A stretch of 64,000 bases of DNA from JAWPMV01 sp038527215 (GCA_038527215.1 JBCBGC010000009.1:1-64000); one strand, 5' to 3'; shown: positions 18,250 through 28,424, counted from the stretch's first letter. The notes: a model not told the origin generated them from the sequence alone. Translations and numbers: made by a program.

Positions 18250-19527
18250 GTGAAGGCACACCTCCGTACCCTCATACTTTTATTCTCTGCCAACTCCATT
18301 TCTGGCTTTGCCCAGGGGATCACCATGTTGGCTATTCCCTGGTACGTCATTCAATCTCCCGGCGGCAAATTCCAGAATGCCGTCCTGGTAGCCAGCGTAA
18401 CTTTTGTATCCCTTTTTTGGTCTTTGTATGCCGGTACCCTGGTCGATAAATACAACCGTAAGCACATCTTTCTCACCCTGACCGGAGTAGATGCCTGCAT
18501 CCTGCTTAGCATTGCCAGCCTGGGTTTTTGGTTAGGGGTGATGCCCTTCTGGTGCAGCGCCCTGATTTTTACCATTACCATTTTTACGTACAATGTGCAT
18601 TACCCGAATTTATATGCCTTTGTGCAGGAGTTGTTCGAGCCACAATTGTATGGAAAAGTAAACAGTGCCATCGAGATTCAAGGACAGACCACCAACTTTC
18701 TTGGCATGATGACGGGGGCCCTGTTACTGGATGGAACCATGGATCTGAGCTGGTGGCCGGAAGCCTGGCGTTTCGAAGCCTGGTCCCTCGCGGAGATATT
18801 TTTTCTGGATGGCTGTACCTATATCCTGGGCTTTTTACTTATCAGTCAAATCCCTTACCGCCCCAAACCCCGAGCCCGTAAAGAACAAGGCAACGCCTGG
18901 GTACGTTTGAAGTTTGGTTTTCGGTATCTCTGGTCCCGTCAGGAAATTCTGATTTTTGGGTTAACCTCCTATGTGATCTTTTTCTCTTTGCTGGTGGTCA
19001 TTCAGGTGATTGCGCCCATTTATGTAAAAGATTATCTCCAGGAATCCGCGGCCATTCTGTCCCTTTTCAAAGGCTTCTATGCCATTGGGGCGATCTCCGC
19101 AGGACTTATTGGACTGAGTGCTTTTGTCCGAAATAAAAATCTCATCCGACAAGTGATTTTTCTGCTGATCGCGGCCGGCGGCTTTTATCTGCTCCTCAGT
19201 TTGACTCAGTCCATCTGGATTACCCTTGGCGCTGCCCTGGCCCTGGGCATTTGTAATGCCGGAGCCCGGATTCTCAGGATTACTTATCTGGTCAAGCTAG
19301 TGCCCAATGAAGTGATCGGCCGGGTCAATTCCATTTTCACCGTCGCCAATGTCATGGCTAGGGTGAGTTTTATTGGCTTACTGGCCCTACCTTTTTTCTC
19401 CGCAGACGGACAGGGCGACCACATCGTATATGCAGTCGCCCTGTTAGGATTGATTATGCTGATTTCTGCGGTGATCCTGATTGCCAATGCGCGCCGCATG
19501 GACCAGGATATTACCCTCGGTCCCTAG
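18250..19527 (+). CDS. MFS transporter
   Basis: The 425-residue protein has about 12 hydrophobic helices with a loop of basic residues in the middle (RPKPRARKEQG, about 195-206), and a MFS-type motif between helices 2 and 3 (GTLVDKYNRKHIF). It resembles the enterobactin-exporter/MFS_3 group of drug or siderophore exporters. It starts with GTG at 18250: the overlapping ATG at 18248 runs straight into TGA. Substrate unknown. It converges with the DUF547 gene, with one base between the stop codons. Confidence 0.88.
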   Translation: MKAHLRTLILLFSANSISGFAQGITMLAIPWYVIQSPGGKFQNAVLVASVTFVSLFWSLYAGTLVDKYNRKHIFLTLTGVDACILLSIASLGFWLGVMPFWCSALIFTITIFTYNVHYPNLYAFVQELFEPQLYGKVNSAIEIQGQTTNFLGMMTGALLLDGTMDLSWWPEAWRFEAWSLAEIFFLDGCTYILGFLLISQIPYRPKPRARKEQGNAWVRLKFGFRYLWSRQEILIFGLTSYVIFFSLLVVIQVIAPIYVKDYLQESAAILSLFKGFYAIGAISAGLIGLSAFVRNKNLIRQVIFLLIAAGGFYLLLSLTQSIWITLGAALALGICNAGARILRITYLVKLVPNEVIGRVNSIFTVANVMARVSFIGLLALPFFSADGQGDHIVYAVALLGLIMLISAVILIANARRMDQDITLGP

Positions 19528-19528
19528 A

Positions 19529-21160
19529 TCAAAGGATCATCCGGAGTTGTAACTGCCAGTTAGCCTGGACTGGAGCAGAAACGCCGGCCAGGGTCTGACG
19601 GGTCATTAGGTGCACATCTATTTTTTCTGTCAACTGATATCTTACGCCCAGGCCTCCGGTGAGCTGCTGAGGCGTAGAGTTGAGTTCTTCTGATTCGAGG
19701 AACCAGCTTTCCTGTCTGAATTGGTAGCGGTAGCCCAGGTTTCCCTGCACCATCAATTTGGTATTAGGACTAAACACAAAGGTAAAGCCAGTCGGGAAAC
19801 TCATTTGAGCAATGCCCATGGTAGAATCACTCAGGGTCTTGCGCTCATACTGCAGGCCCGTTTCCATGTAGAGCTGGAATCTGCCCATGAGGAAATCGTA
19901 AAACAACTGATGATGCCACTGCTGTCCAGGATTGAGTTGGGTGGGGATACTGTCGTTTCCCCCGAGAGGTAAAGCTATCCGGCTGCCAATAGAAAAGTGC
20001 GGCATGTTCTTAAAGGGAACAATGCGGATCAGTGGACCAATAAAACGATGGTTCTCCTGCATGATGCCCAGGGAGTCCGGGTAGTTTTTCAGGCTGCTGA
20101 AAACCGATTGGGTGGAATCCAGCCCGAAGGTATGCTTCTGGCTCTCAAAAGAGAGCCCCACTTCGAGCCGCGGATGGGTGGTGAGACCTGCCTTTACCGA
20201 CAAGCGGTTAGCAGAAAAGCCCTGACCACTGGGCAGATCAAACGGAATGCCGTCTTCCGTGTAGATCCGGCTACTGGCCTGGAGTTGCTGGTCCAGACTG
20301 GCACTAAAGATGCCTTTCTCCAGGACCTTGGCAGGCGTATAGGCTTGAATATTGGTGCTTTCTCCCATCATGGAAGGCTGGACGGAGGAAAAGCTCTCCG
20401 CTCCGCTCGATTGGCTGAGGTTCAGGCTGTCCATGTTCTGACTTACATCATTCAGATGCCAGACATAACTGCCATGGGTGAACTCAAAGCCCATCGGTAG
20501 GGAAGTGGTTCGATATTGATTAATGAGGCTCCGGAAGGCAAAGTGGTCGCCTTTCACCTCCTGGAGGTACCCGCTCAAGAGAGGCGAAAGGACAATCTGA
20601 CGCGTCTCCGGAACGATATGGATATGCAGCGAATCATTGAAAAGGCGAAAGACCTGTTGATCCAGGAGCCGCTCCATGTTTTCTTCGGTGTAGGCTGAGT
20701 CTGGTAAAGGAGCACCCAACAGGTTGCCGTCAGCCAGGGCGAAATACCAACGCGGGTCTGAATGTCCGAAGATTAATTCCTGCTTGAGTTGCCGCAACTG
20801 GCGGTTTTTGCCCCCAATCACAAACCGTTTTTTGGCCAGGCTCATCTGTAGCTGCCGGCCTTGAACATTGGGATAGCCTTCCAGAATGGTTTTGATGACC
20901 AGCAGGTTGTAGGTATTGGCCAGGAAAGCGGCCTTTACATCATGCCGCAGATATTTGACCCCAAAAGTTTCAATGGTCGGCTGAAGAATCTGTAGAGACT
21001 TAGGATTGGCCTGCAAAGCCTCATAGTTGAGTTTGCCGTCTTGCACAAATTCCTGATAGAAATCTGTAACACGTTCGAAATACTGAACTTCGGGTTGAGT
21101 GAAAGCGAGGGGTACATTAAGCCAAAATAGACAAAGGAATGTCCACAATTGGAAACGCAT
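19529..21160 (-). CDS. DUF547 domain fused to a probable outer-membrane beta-barrel
   Basis: The 543-residue protein has a signal peptide (about 1-21). A DUF547 domain covers about 30-225, recognisable by VKAAFLANTYNLLVI, the spacing around SDPRWYFALADGN, and EENMERLLDQQVFRLF. The remaining ~270 residues are rich in alternating aromatic and polar strands (GLTTHPRLEVGLSFESQ, HHQLFYDFLMGRFQLYMETG, LGYRYQFRQ) and end in a strand, LQLRMIL, like porin or transporter barrels. DUF547 proteins are usually stand-alone, so the fusion is unusual. The function of DUF547 is unknown. No operon partner is obvious: the next gene upstream ends 232 bases away. Confidence 0.8.
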   Translation of the reverse strand: MRFQLWTFLCLFWLNVPLAFTQPEVQYFERVTDFYQEFVQDGKLNYEALQANPKSLQILQPTIETFGVKYLRHDVKAAFLANTYNLLVIKTILEGYPNVQGRQLQMSLAKKRFVIGGKNRQLRQLKQELIFGHSDPRWYFALADGNLLGAPLPDSAYTEENMERLLDQQVFRLFNDSLHIHIVPETRQIVLSPLLSGYLQEVKGDHFAFRSLINQYRTTSLPMGFEFTHGSYVWHLNDVSQNMDSLNLSQSSGAESFSSVQPSMMGESTNIQAYTPAKVLEKGIFSASLDQQLQASSRIYTEDGIPFDLPSGQGFSANRLSVKAGLTTHPRLEVGLSFESQKHTFGLDSTQSVFSSLKNYPDSLGIMQENHRFIGPLIRIVPFKNMPHFSIGSRIALPLGGNDSIPTQLNPGQQWHHQLFYDFLMGRFQLYMETGLQYERKTLSDSTMGIAQMSFPTGFTFVFSPNTKLMVQGNLGYRYQFRQESWFLESEELNSTPQQLTGGLGVRYQLTEKIDVHLMTRQTLAGVSAPVQANWQLQLRMIL

Positions 21161-21392
21161 AGTAACAGGTTAAATGGTAAACAGGGAATTACAAGAAAGA
21201 ACCAAACAGTGCTGAAATGAGCTTGGGAAAGGCTGGCTTCCCAGACATTTTGGCCCAACTTCCCTGCCAAAGGCGGGTAAAATCAAAAGTTTACGTAAGG
21301 GGTCAACGCCGCCTGGAAATCTGGCCAAAAAGCTTACATAGCCCCTTTACAGGTGGCTGAATGCCTACTTTTTGCCTTGCTTTTCTCGCTTT

Positions 21393-22628
21393 TTACCGAT
21401 CGCGCAGCCCCTCGGATTTGAAGGGTTTCACTTGCCGGGTCAGCCATAGACCCAGGATGAGTAAGCCCAAACAAATGCCGGCACAAATCAGCAGGGTAAC
21501 CGGGATACGATCTGGTACTTCCATGCCATATCCTAAGATGACGGGTGCCAAAGCGGTAGAGAATACCATGATGGTGGAAGCCAGACTGCGGATCGCCCCA
21601 AAGTGTAAGGTGCCGTAAATCTCTGCCCATAGCGCTGTGCTGGTAATAGAATTGAAACTGCTCGACATACCGGCCAGGGTAAAAAAGACCAGCACCATGG
21701 TGGCCGATGGGAATAGGGCCAGAAGCAGACAAGATAGCCCTAAGGGGATCAACTGATAGCTAAATACCCGCCGGGCTGAATAGCGATCGATCAGGGGGCC
21801 CGCCAGCACATTGACGAGCAGTCGCGCAATGCCAAAAAGGGTTAAGCCCCATGCTAAATGGGCTTCTGACCAGCCATAGGCTTCCGTCAGCAGGTTTTTA
21901 TTGATGACGATGCCCGTGGTGAAAAATGGCATAAACATCATAACTAATACGATGCCGTAGAAGTAGGGATCACGCATCACTTCTTTGCGGGACTTTCCGC
22001 CTCCCAATCCCTGTGCGGCCTTTTTTCCTTCCTGATTAAAATGAAATTCATCTTTTGAAGGGACCAGCACCAGGATAGCCGGAACAAATACCAGTAAAAT
22101 GGTTCCTGCTACCAGCCACCAGGTCGTTTGCCAGGTAAAGGCAGCGATGGCGGCTACGATCAGCAGGGGAAGGGTGATCTCCGCAATGGAGACCCCAAAG
22201 CTCACCAGCGAAAGTGCTTTACCACGGACCGCTTCAAAATAGCGAGCGGTAGCCGTGGCTCCGGTCAGGGGCATTAGCCCTTGTCCACAGAGGCGCAAGC
22301 CAAAGACCACCCCCAGCAAAAACCAGGGATGCCAGACAAAACTGGCCAGGACCGCGACCCCGGCATAGACCAGCCCCAGGACCAGGCTGAAGTGCTGCAG
22401 CTTAAGCCGATCCAGCAAACTGCCCAACCAGGGCAGGGTAAAGGCGCTAGCTAGAGTTCCCAGGGCATAAATGCTGTCAAATTCCACCTGGCTGATTTGG
22501 GCCGCCACCAGGAAGTAGGGGACAAATAAGCTGATGAAAAAAGTCTGGCCCGGGCCAGAAAAATAGTAGTGCAAAGCACCGTAGGAAATGTAGCGAGGGT
22601 AGGTCCGGAGTAACTCCAGATAATTCAT
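21393..22628 (-). CDS. MFS transporter, monocarboxylate/oxalate-formate-like
   Basis: The 411-residue protein has about 12 predicted helices and two related halves. Motifs such as WLGSLLDRLKLQHF after helix 2 and the AVRGKALSLVSFGVSIAE region resemble the OFA/monocarboxylate-porter branch of the MFS. The cytoplasmic loop between halves (about 195-225) is charged. It lies 115 bases downstream of the M19 dipeptidase on the same strand, so the pair may be co-transcribed and could couple peptide breakdown with uptake or export. That link is inference. Confidence 0.85.
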   Translation of the reverse strand: MNYLELLRTYPRYISYGALHYYFSGPGQTFFISLFVPYFLVAAQISQVEFDSIYALGTLASAFTLPWLGSLLDRLKLQHFSLVLGLVYAGVAVLASFVWHPWFLLGVVFGLRLCGQGLMPLTGATATARYFEAVRGKALSLVSFGVSIAEITLPLLIVAAIAAFTWQTTWWLVAGTILLVFVPAILVLVPSKDEFHFNQEGKKAAQGLGGGKSRKEVMRDPYFYGIVLVMMFMPFFTTGIVINKNLLTEAYGWSEAHLAWGLTLFGIARLLVNVLAGPLIDRYSARRVFSYQLIPLGLSCLLLALFPSATMVLVFFTLAGMSSSFNSITSTALWAEIYGTLHFGAIRSLASTIMVFSTALAPVILGYGMEVPDRIPVTLLICAGICLGLLILGLWLTRQVKPFKSEGLRDR

Positions 22629-22743
22629 AGTGCTGGGATGAGCGGCAAAGAACGGCAGAATTCGGGAGATTCCGCAGGCTTTCGGACAGAAAAAGAAAAA
22701 ATCTTACACCTCCCTTGATGAGGGGAGTCAGCGGGGCCTCTGT

Positions 22744-23742
22744 CTATGCGGTCCAACGCTTTTGTAAGAAATTCAGGACATTCTGGTAGGCAAAAGCCTG
22801 CAGTCGCTCTTCTGAAGCGCCCCTTTCCGCCAGACGTTGAAGATGGGTAGGATAAAAGCCCGCATGGGCGTGCTCGGGATGGAAGAGTGGTTGACGGTCA
22901 GGGTCAGTAATAGCGCGAGGATCAAAAAAATCTCCGCCCCAGGCGAGGGTCTGTTCTCCTCCAGGAAATTGCCAGCCATATTCGATATGGTCAAAAAGGG
23001 TGTCTGCCCGCTCCCGATTTACAAAATCCCGCACGAAGTTGATGCCGATCAGCCCTCCCCGCCGGATCACTTCCTGGACGATCTCATCGGTCAGGTTGCG
23101 CACATGCTGGTTGATGGGGCGGAAATTGGCGTGGCTGACCAGTACCGGAATATTCAGGCCTTGCTGATCGATATGATGCAGGATGTCTGCTGCCAGGGCA
23201 TCGCTGGTATGAGCCAGGTCTATGCAGATATTTCTTCCGTCCATAGCGTCCAACAGGGCACGTCCATCGTTTTTGAGGCCTACATTGCCACTATTGTTTC
23301 CGCCCCCAAAGCGATTCTCTGTATGGTGAGTCATGCCAATGTAGAGCAGGTTGGGAAAGCGTTCATGAATGGCTTCCAGCCTTTTAAGCCCGTCTTGTAG
23401 CGAGCTATCTTCTCCACATAGCCCCGAGGCATTTTCGATGGCAGGCAAGATGCCGATCGGTCCCTCCTTCAGTCCGGGCAGGCTATCCGCGTCCCTGACA
23501 TCCTGATAAGCTGCCTGCTCACGAAGCCAGGCGTACTTTTCCCACTCTGCATCCGCAAAAGCCTCACTCCCCGGCATGGTTTTGCTAAAGACCGCCATGA
23601 CCTGCAGGCGTACCCGACCTTGGTTAAGATGGGTAAGGGCCACTCCGATATCCTCAGGCGCATCTATTTCTGCACCAGGGGTATGCGCTAAATAGACCAG
23701 TAAGTCACAATGCAGATCAAAGATAGGGTAGGAGGGGGTCAT
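22744..23742 (-). CDS. Membrane-dipeptidase-like zinc peptidase (M19)
   Basis: M19 enzymes are di-zinc dipeptidases of the amidohydrolase superfamily. This 332-residue copy shows the metal-binding HCD at 11-13 (FDLHCDLL). Further in-family segments are GILPAIENASG (bridging Glu), YIGMTHHTEN, CIDLAHTSD, VLVSHANFRP and the C-terminal WGGDFFDPRA. No signal peptide is evident, so a cytoplasmic location is likely. The ATG at 23742 (MTPSYPIFDL) is preferred over an in-frame TTG at 23769, since it places the metal motif at the usual N-terminal distance. Confidence 0.93.
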   Translation of the reverse strand: MTPSYPIFDLHCDLLVYLAHTPGAEIDAPEDIGVALTHLNQGRVRLQVMAVFSKTMPGSEAFADAEWEKYAWLREQAAYQDVRDADSLPGLKEGPIGILPAIENASGLCGEDSSLQDGLKRLEAIHERFPNLLYIGMTHHTENRFGGGNNSGNVGLKNDGRALLDAMDGRNICIDLAHTSDALAADILHHIDQQGLNIPVLVSHANFRPINQHVRNLTDEIVQEVIRRGGLIGINFVRDFVNRERADTLFDHIEYGWQFPGGEQTLAWGGDFFDPRAITDPDRQPLFHPEHAHAGFYPTHLQRLAERGASEERLQAFAYQNVLNFLQKRWTA

Positions 23743-23938
23743 AGAGTGAGGTAATTGTTGGAAAGCCAAAGTCGATCCCCTAATTTAAGACTATCTTCAG
23801 GAAGGCACACCACTTTATTTTCCGTGATTTCGTTTTCCTGAATACAAGCCTCATTTCTACAATTGATCAAAAGCTGCAGGGGCGTTTTCAGAAAAAACAC
23901 CCTCTCTTTTTTACTGGTTACCATTCCAAATTTCATTC

Positions 23939-26743
23939 ATGGAAAAAGTCATTCGGTTAGGCTTATGGGCAATGTTTTGCCTGCTAGGGTCCGCTACTTT
24001 CGCCCAAAACTACCCCTCAGGTGAGCTTGTGGTGAAGTTCTCTCAGTCTCAGGCGATTTCGGAAGGAGCAGTAGAAAGTGGATTGCCCGCCCTCGATGCG
24101 GTATTACAGGGATACGAAGTAGAAAAATGGGAGCCTATGTTTCCTTTTGTGAAGGTGGGTAAAAGGCCCGGGGCGGCCGAATTGAAGAAGGTTTATCGCC
24201 TGTATTATCGAGCAGAGCGCGACCCCATGTCGCTGGGCCAGCGCCTCGGCCAGCGGCCCGAAATTGAGTATGCTGAGCCTTTTTTCTGGTACGAAATCAC
24301 CGAGGTGCCCAATGATACTTTTTATACGGACGAAAAACTCATTCACCAGCAGCGCATCATGGCCCCTGAAGCCTGGGACATTGTCAAAGGAGATACCGGG
24401 AATGTGGTCATCGCTATCGTGGATGGAGGAACCCAGTGGCAGCATCCTGACCTGATTGACAACGTATGGACCAATCCCAACGAGATTCCCAATAATGGGA
24501 TTGACGATGATAACAATGGCTTTATAGATGATGTGCACGGCTGGGACTTTCCGGCGGATGAAGCAGACCCTACCGGTGATCCGCTGCTGTTTCGCAATGC
24601 CGGACATGGTACCCACGTGGCCGGGACGGCTGCGGCGCGCACCGACAATGAGATTGGGGTATCCAGCATTAGCTGGAACGCCCGCTTTATGCCTATCAAT
24701 GCTTCACATATAGACTTTGACCGGGCGATTCAATATAGCGCCCAGGGCATTCTGTATGCCGCTCTAATGGGCGCAGATATCATCAACTGTAGTTTTGGGG
24801 GAAGGAGCTATTCCGACCTGACCGCAGAGATTATTCGGTTCGCTACGGCCAACGGCTCGCTGGTTGTGGCGGCAGCAGGTAACGATTTTTTCAACAATGA
24901 TCTGCGTCCTTTTTATCCGGCTATGTATCCCGACGTGCTTTCTGTCGGCGCCAGCAGCCGGGTCAATGATACCTTGTCCTCCTTCACCAATTACGGCATC
25001 AGCATGGATGTCTATGCGCCGGGCAGCATCATCTGGAGTACGACCTCCAATAATGGCTACGAATTCCGCTCCGGGACTTCCATGGCCACGCCCAATACCT
25101 GCGCCCTGGCGGCCTTGGTCAAAACCCGTTTTCCCCAACTTGGTCCGGTGGAAATCGCTGAGCGAATCCGCATGAGTTGCGATGACATCCGCTCTGCCAA
25201 TGTGCCCTATGGCGACTCCATTGTGCAAGGACGGATCAACGCCTTTCGAGCCGTCTCTGCGCCGAGCTCTCCCTCAGTCCGCCTGCGGGAAGTCCGCTTT
25301 CAGGAGAGTGGGGGAGATGGGGTGATCCATCCCGGCGATACGGTAGACCTGAGTTTGCGCCTGCGCAACTATTTGGAAGATGCGGGAGCTTTGTATTTTC
25401 TCCTCCGTACCAATGATTCCGCTTTGACCTTGCTGGATTCCCTGGCTACCCTCCCTGGACTGATTGCGGAGGCTGAAGCAGAGATTCGTTTTCGTTATGT
25501 GATCGCCGATACTGCCGGCCAAAGCAGACTGCCCTTTTTTCTCCACCTGACCGATTCAGCCAATTACCGGGATGCGGAGTTTTTTGCTCAGAACGCGGAA
25601 ATAGACAACCCGGTCTATTTGACCCATCGCACGGATAGTATCCGGCTTAGCATTACCCAGGACGGGAATTTGGGCTTTGTCGATCAGTTGGGTTCTGCAG
25701 GAGAGGGCTGGGAATATGCCGGAAAAAATCGCCTTTTTGAGGCGGGGCTCATCCTGAGCAACGGTCCCGATCAGGTCATCAATACGGTCAGTGGCGTGGT
25801 GCCCGGGCTACAACAAAGTCCGCTTTATCCCGTCGGTCCGATCACCATGGACAGCTTGAGTATCGTGTATGAACTCGGGACTGTGGTGCTGGAAGACAGT
25901 ACCGATGTACTGGGTGCGAGGATACAGGTAGAGCAACTGAGTCTGGCAGGTTTTCCAGAAAATCCCAACCTGGACAATAGTGTGATGCTGGTCTACGAAA
26001 TCACCAATCTTAGTCCTAGCCCTATTCCTAACCTACGCCTGGGGCTTTATATAGATGGCGACCTGCCCGGAGGTGAATATGGCGCGGTGGATACGGAGGA
26101 CGAATGGGTACGCCTGCAAAATCAACCGATTAATCCGGACCGCATCCTGGGCTTAAAGTTCTTGAATGACGAAATGCTGCCTCAGTTGTCCATTCTGAGC
26201 CAACCTCAAATCGCTGATGGCTTTTCTGATCTGGAAGCCTGGAGTGCTTTGAAGGGAGATGCAGCCATTTTGCCAGACACCATGGGTGCGCTGGCTAGCA
26301 TGATTTCGGTTGGACCCGTGGAACTCCGCGGCTATGACCAATTGGTCGTCGGCTTTCTCCTCACGGCAGCGGCTTCTGATACTCAGTTGGTGAAAAACGG
26401 TGTAGAGGGTGAAAGACTTTTTAGCCGTTATTTTCGTCCGAAAAATCCAGGTCCGCGCGTCGATATTGAGCCTGACTTACCTGACTGGTCTCAGCCTTTT
26501 CGGGTATTTCCTAATCCTTTTTCTGAACAGATTAAGCTTAGCTGGGAGTTGCCAGCCCGCACGGAATTGGCTTTCCGCATCCTGGATGCTCAGGGGAGAT
26601 TGGTAGCCCGATGGGATCCACAAGTCTTTGGCGCGGGGACCCACCAAATAAGCTGGGAAGGAAAAGCCCTGCCACAGGGCTTGTACCACTGGCAGATTAT
26701 CCATCCGGAAGGGAGTCTGGCGATTCCGTTTTTGAAGCGCTAA
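23939..26743 (+). CDS. T9SS-exported subtilisin-like serine protease (S8)
   Basis: The 934-residue protein begins with a signal peptide ending at ATFAQ (residue 23), and an inhibitor-like propeptide follows (about 24-120). The S8 catalytic domain spans about 130-435, with Asp162 (AIVDGG), His223 (GHGTHVAG), Asn315 (AAAGND) and Ser381 (GTSMATP). A beta-rich middle region (about 445-840) is of unknown role. The last ~80 residues (VFPNPFSEQIKL onward) are a T9SS type A sorting domain. It should act outside the cell on proteins. Its 3' end overlaps the convergent methyltransferase gene by 47 bases. Confidence 0.95.
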   Translation: MEKVIRLGLWAMFCLLGSATFAQNYPSGELVVKFSQSQAISEGAVESGLPALDAVLQGYEVEKWEPMFPFVKVGKRPGAAELKKVYRLYYRAERDPMSLGQRLGQRPEIEYAEPFFWYEITEVPNDTFYTDEKLIHQQRIMAPEAWDIVKGDTGNVVIAIVDGGTQWQHPDLIDNVWTNPNEIPNNGIDDDNNGFIDDVHGWDFPADEADPTGDPLLFRNAGHGTHVAGTAAARTDNEIGVSSISWNARFMPINASHIDFDRAIQYSAQGILYAALMGADIINCSFGGRSYSDLTAEIIRFATANGSLVVAAAGNDFFNNDLRPFYPAMYPDVLSVGASSRVNDTLSSFTNYGISMDVYAPGSIIWSTTSNNGYEFRSGTSMATPNTCALAALVKTRFPQLGPVEIAERIRMSCDDIRSANVPYGDSIVQGRINAFRAVSAPSSPSVRLREVRFQESGGDGVIHPGDTVDLSLRLRNYLEDAGALYFLLRTNDSALTLLDSLATLPGLIAEAEAEIRFRYVIADTAGQSRLPFFLHLTDSANYRDAEFFAQNAEIDNPVYLTHRTDSIRLSITQDGNLGFVDQLGSAGEGWEYAGKNRLFEAGLILSNGPDQVINTVSGVVPGLQQSPLYPVGPITMDSLSIVYELGTVVLEDSTDVLGARIQVEQLSLAGFPENPNLDNSVMLVYEITNLSPSPIPNLRLGLYIDGDLPGGEYGAVDTEDEWVRLQNQPINPDRILGLKFLNDEMLPQLSILSQPQIADGFSDLEAWSALKGDAAILPDTMGALASMISVGPVELRGYDQLVVGFLLTAAASDTQLVKNGVEGERLFSRYFRPKNPGPRVDIEPDLPDWSQPFRVFPNPFSEQIKLSWELPARTELAFRILDAQGRLVARWDPQVFGAGTHQISWEGKALPQGLYHWQIIHPEGSLAIPFLKR

Positions 26744-27350
26744 GTCCCCAAAAGTAGGTCCAGGAGATATAGGTGATGTTTCGGGAAAAAGGCTGGTGCA
26801 GCTGAGTAAGTTCCTCCTCGGTCGGAAAATTTTTCATCACTTCATAGGTGCGTCCATCCTGTAAGTGGCGCTGCTGATAGGTATTGCCTTCGGCATCGGT
26901 GCGGGAAAGGGGTGTATTGCTGCCTTCCACATAGCGGTTGTCCAGGAGGATGAGTTGACCTTGTGGGGCGAGATGGGAGGAGAGAGAGGCGAGAAACGAG
27001 GAACCTTTTTCTCGGGGAATATGAGACCAGACGAAGCCTGCGAAGATCAGGTCGTATTGGTCCAAATGGTCTAGTTGGTAGTAATCAGCCTCCTGCCACT
27101 GTATGGGCATATAGTAGCTTTTGTGTTGGGCGATGGTCAGCATTTCTGCGCTGAGGTCTGTAGCCTGAACGGACGCAGCTGTTTCAGCCATGACCTGGGT
27201 CCAGTAGCCGGTTCCGCAGCCGATTTCTAAGATCCGTTTTCCTTTTGCTTGTGTCTGCAACCAGGGTTTAATGAGGGCTAAATCCGCCTGCCGTTCGGGC
27301 TTTTGGTACACCCGGTCGTATTCATGTGCGCGATCATCATAGTATGCCAT
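26697..27350 (-). CDS. Class I SAM-dependent methyltransferase
   Basis: The 217-residue protein has the SAM-binding motif LEIGCGTGYW at 41-50, then ATDLS (motif II) and YDLIFAGFVWSHI. It belongs to the methyltransferase-11/25 type; the substrate cannot be inferred. Its start lies 9 bases downstream of the phosphate transporter stop, so it is likely the last gene of that minus-strand unit. The last 15 codons are antisense to the end of the S8 protease gene. Confidence 0.88.
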   Translation of the reverse strand: MAYYDDRAHEYDRVYQKPERQADLALIKPWLQTQAKGKRILEIGCGTGYWTQVMAETAASVQATDLSAEMLTIAQHKSYYMPIQWQEADYYQLDHLDQYDLIFAGFVWSHIPREKGSSFLASLSSHLAPQGQLILLDNRYVEGSNTPLSRTDAEGNTYQQRHLQDGRTYEVMKNFPTEEELTQLHQPFSRNITYISWTYFWGLSASKTESPDSLPDG

Positions 27351-27359
27351 GCTGCAAAG

Positions 27360-28424
27360 TTAGGCCCGGACCATCTGAATAAAAATCACCAGAATAATGC
27401 TGACCATTAAGCCCAGCCCCGCTTTCCCGAGGTCTTGACCCACCATGCCCAGAATTTTGGAGGGAACATGCTTATGCTGGCGAAACTGAATGGCCAATTC
27501 GCGACCGGCCAGCAAGCCAATAAAGACCCAGGTAGTACTCATGGGCACGTCGTTGAGTTCTTTAAAGTAGTACAGCACGATGCCGTAGGTAAGGTCAATG
27601 AGGGTAGCCGAGCGAATGTCTGCGGTATTGGTTTTGGATTTAACGATGCCCTGAATGGCTCCACCTCGGCGGTAAAAAATATAGGCCAGCAATCCCAGAA
27701 TAGCAACCAAGGAACCGATCAATTCCATCAGACTGACCTGCCGGGGTAGGTAGGCGTAGATGTTGGCAAAATCCTGAATCAGCCACTGCGACCACAAAAA
27801 GCCTGTGGAAAACCACTGCGCGATGGTCCAATACAGTCGTTCTCTGGGATGGTGGTCCAGGGTGTTGCGCTGGAAGCGTTGCTCCACGGCTTTGGCGATG
27901 AGGAGATACAAAACGATCGCTGCCCCAAAAGCCACTGCATAGCCCGATAGAGACTTGATGAGCATGCTTCTAAACTGGTCGGTCTCAAAGAAGGCTTTGG
28001 TCATGCCCCAGACTCCGAGATCAGCGCCCGCTCCCGCTAGCGCCGAGGTGCCGAAGAAGGACAAGATCAAAAAGGTGGTACTGACCGGAATGCCCAAGCG
28101 CGTGATGAACAACAGGACCACCGGAGGGACCAGGTACCACCAGGACATGGGCATGGGTAGAGGATAGGCTGGATTTTCCAGGCTGTAGCCCTTCGCTGCG
28201 TTGCCAATCAGTTTGCCATAGGACACATCTCCGCTGTAGGCGACCCAGCCATAAATCAACACAAAGGCCAGGATGGTCCCCGCATAAGCCCACAGCACAT
28301 ACCAGGGTCGACGCTCATTGGAAGTCAAAAAAGTTCCCAGGGTTTGGATGACATCGTTGCCTACAACAGAATAGGTCGCCAGGGCAAACCCAAGGTACAT
28401 GATGATAAGAGAAGTGGTGTCCAT
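27360..28424 (-). CDS. PiT-family inorganic phosphate transporter
   Basis: The 354-residue integral membrane protein matches the PiT/PHO-4 phosphate permease family. The N-terminal GNDVIQTLGTF and a second half related to the first (VFIGLLAGRELAIQF) fit the inverted-repeat design, and there are about nine to ten hydrophobic segments. I place the start at the ATG at 28424 (MDTTSLIIMYLG), which begins the first helix. The frame stays open upstream to 28775 only because the repeat array there lacks stops; that extension is low-complexity and not membrane-like. Confidence 0.9.
   Translation of the reverse strand: MDTTSLIIMYLGFALATYSVVGNDVIQTLGTFLTSNERRPWYVLWAYAGTILAFVLIYGWVAYSGDVSYGKLIGNAAKGYSLENPAYPLPMPMSWWYLVPPVVLLFITRLGIPVSTTFLILSFFGTSALAGAGADLGVWGMTKAFFETDQFRSMLIKSLSGYAVAFGAAIVLYLLIAKAVEQRFQRNTLDHHPRERLYWTIAQWFSTGFLWSQWLIQDFANIYAYLPRQVSLMELIGSLVAILGLLAYIFYRRGGAIQGIVKSKTNTADIRSATLIDLTYGIVLYYFKELNDVPMSTTWVFIGLLAGRELAIQFRQHKHVPSKILGMVGQDLGKAGLGLMVSIILVIFIQMVRA

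Noticed and set aside
23739..23936. 65-codon minus-strand frame upstream of the M19 dipeptidase
   Set aside because: It spans the promoter region of two genes, has no family motif, and overlaps the dipeptidase start.
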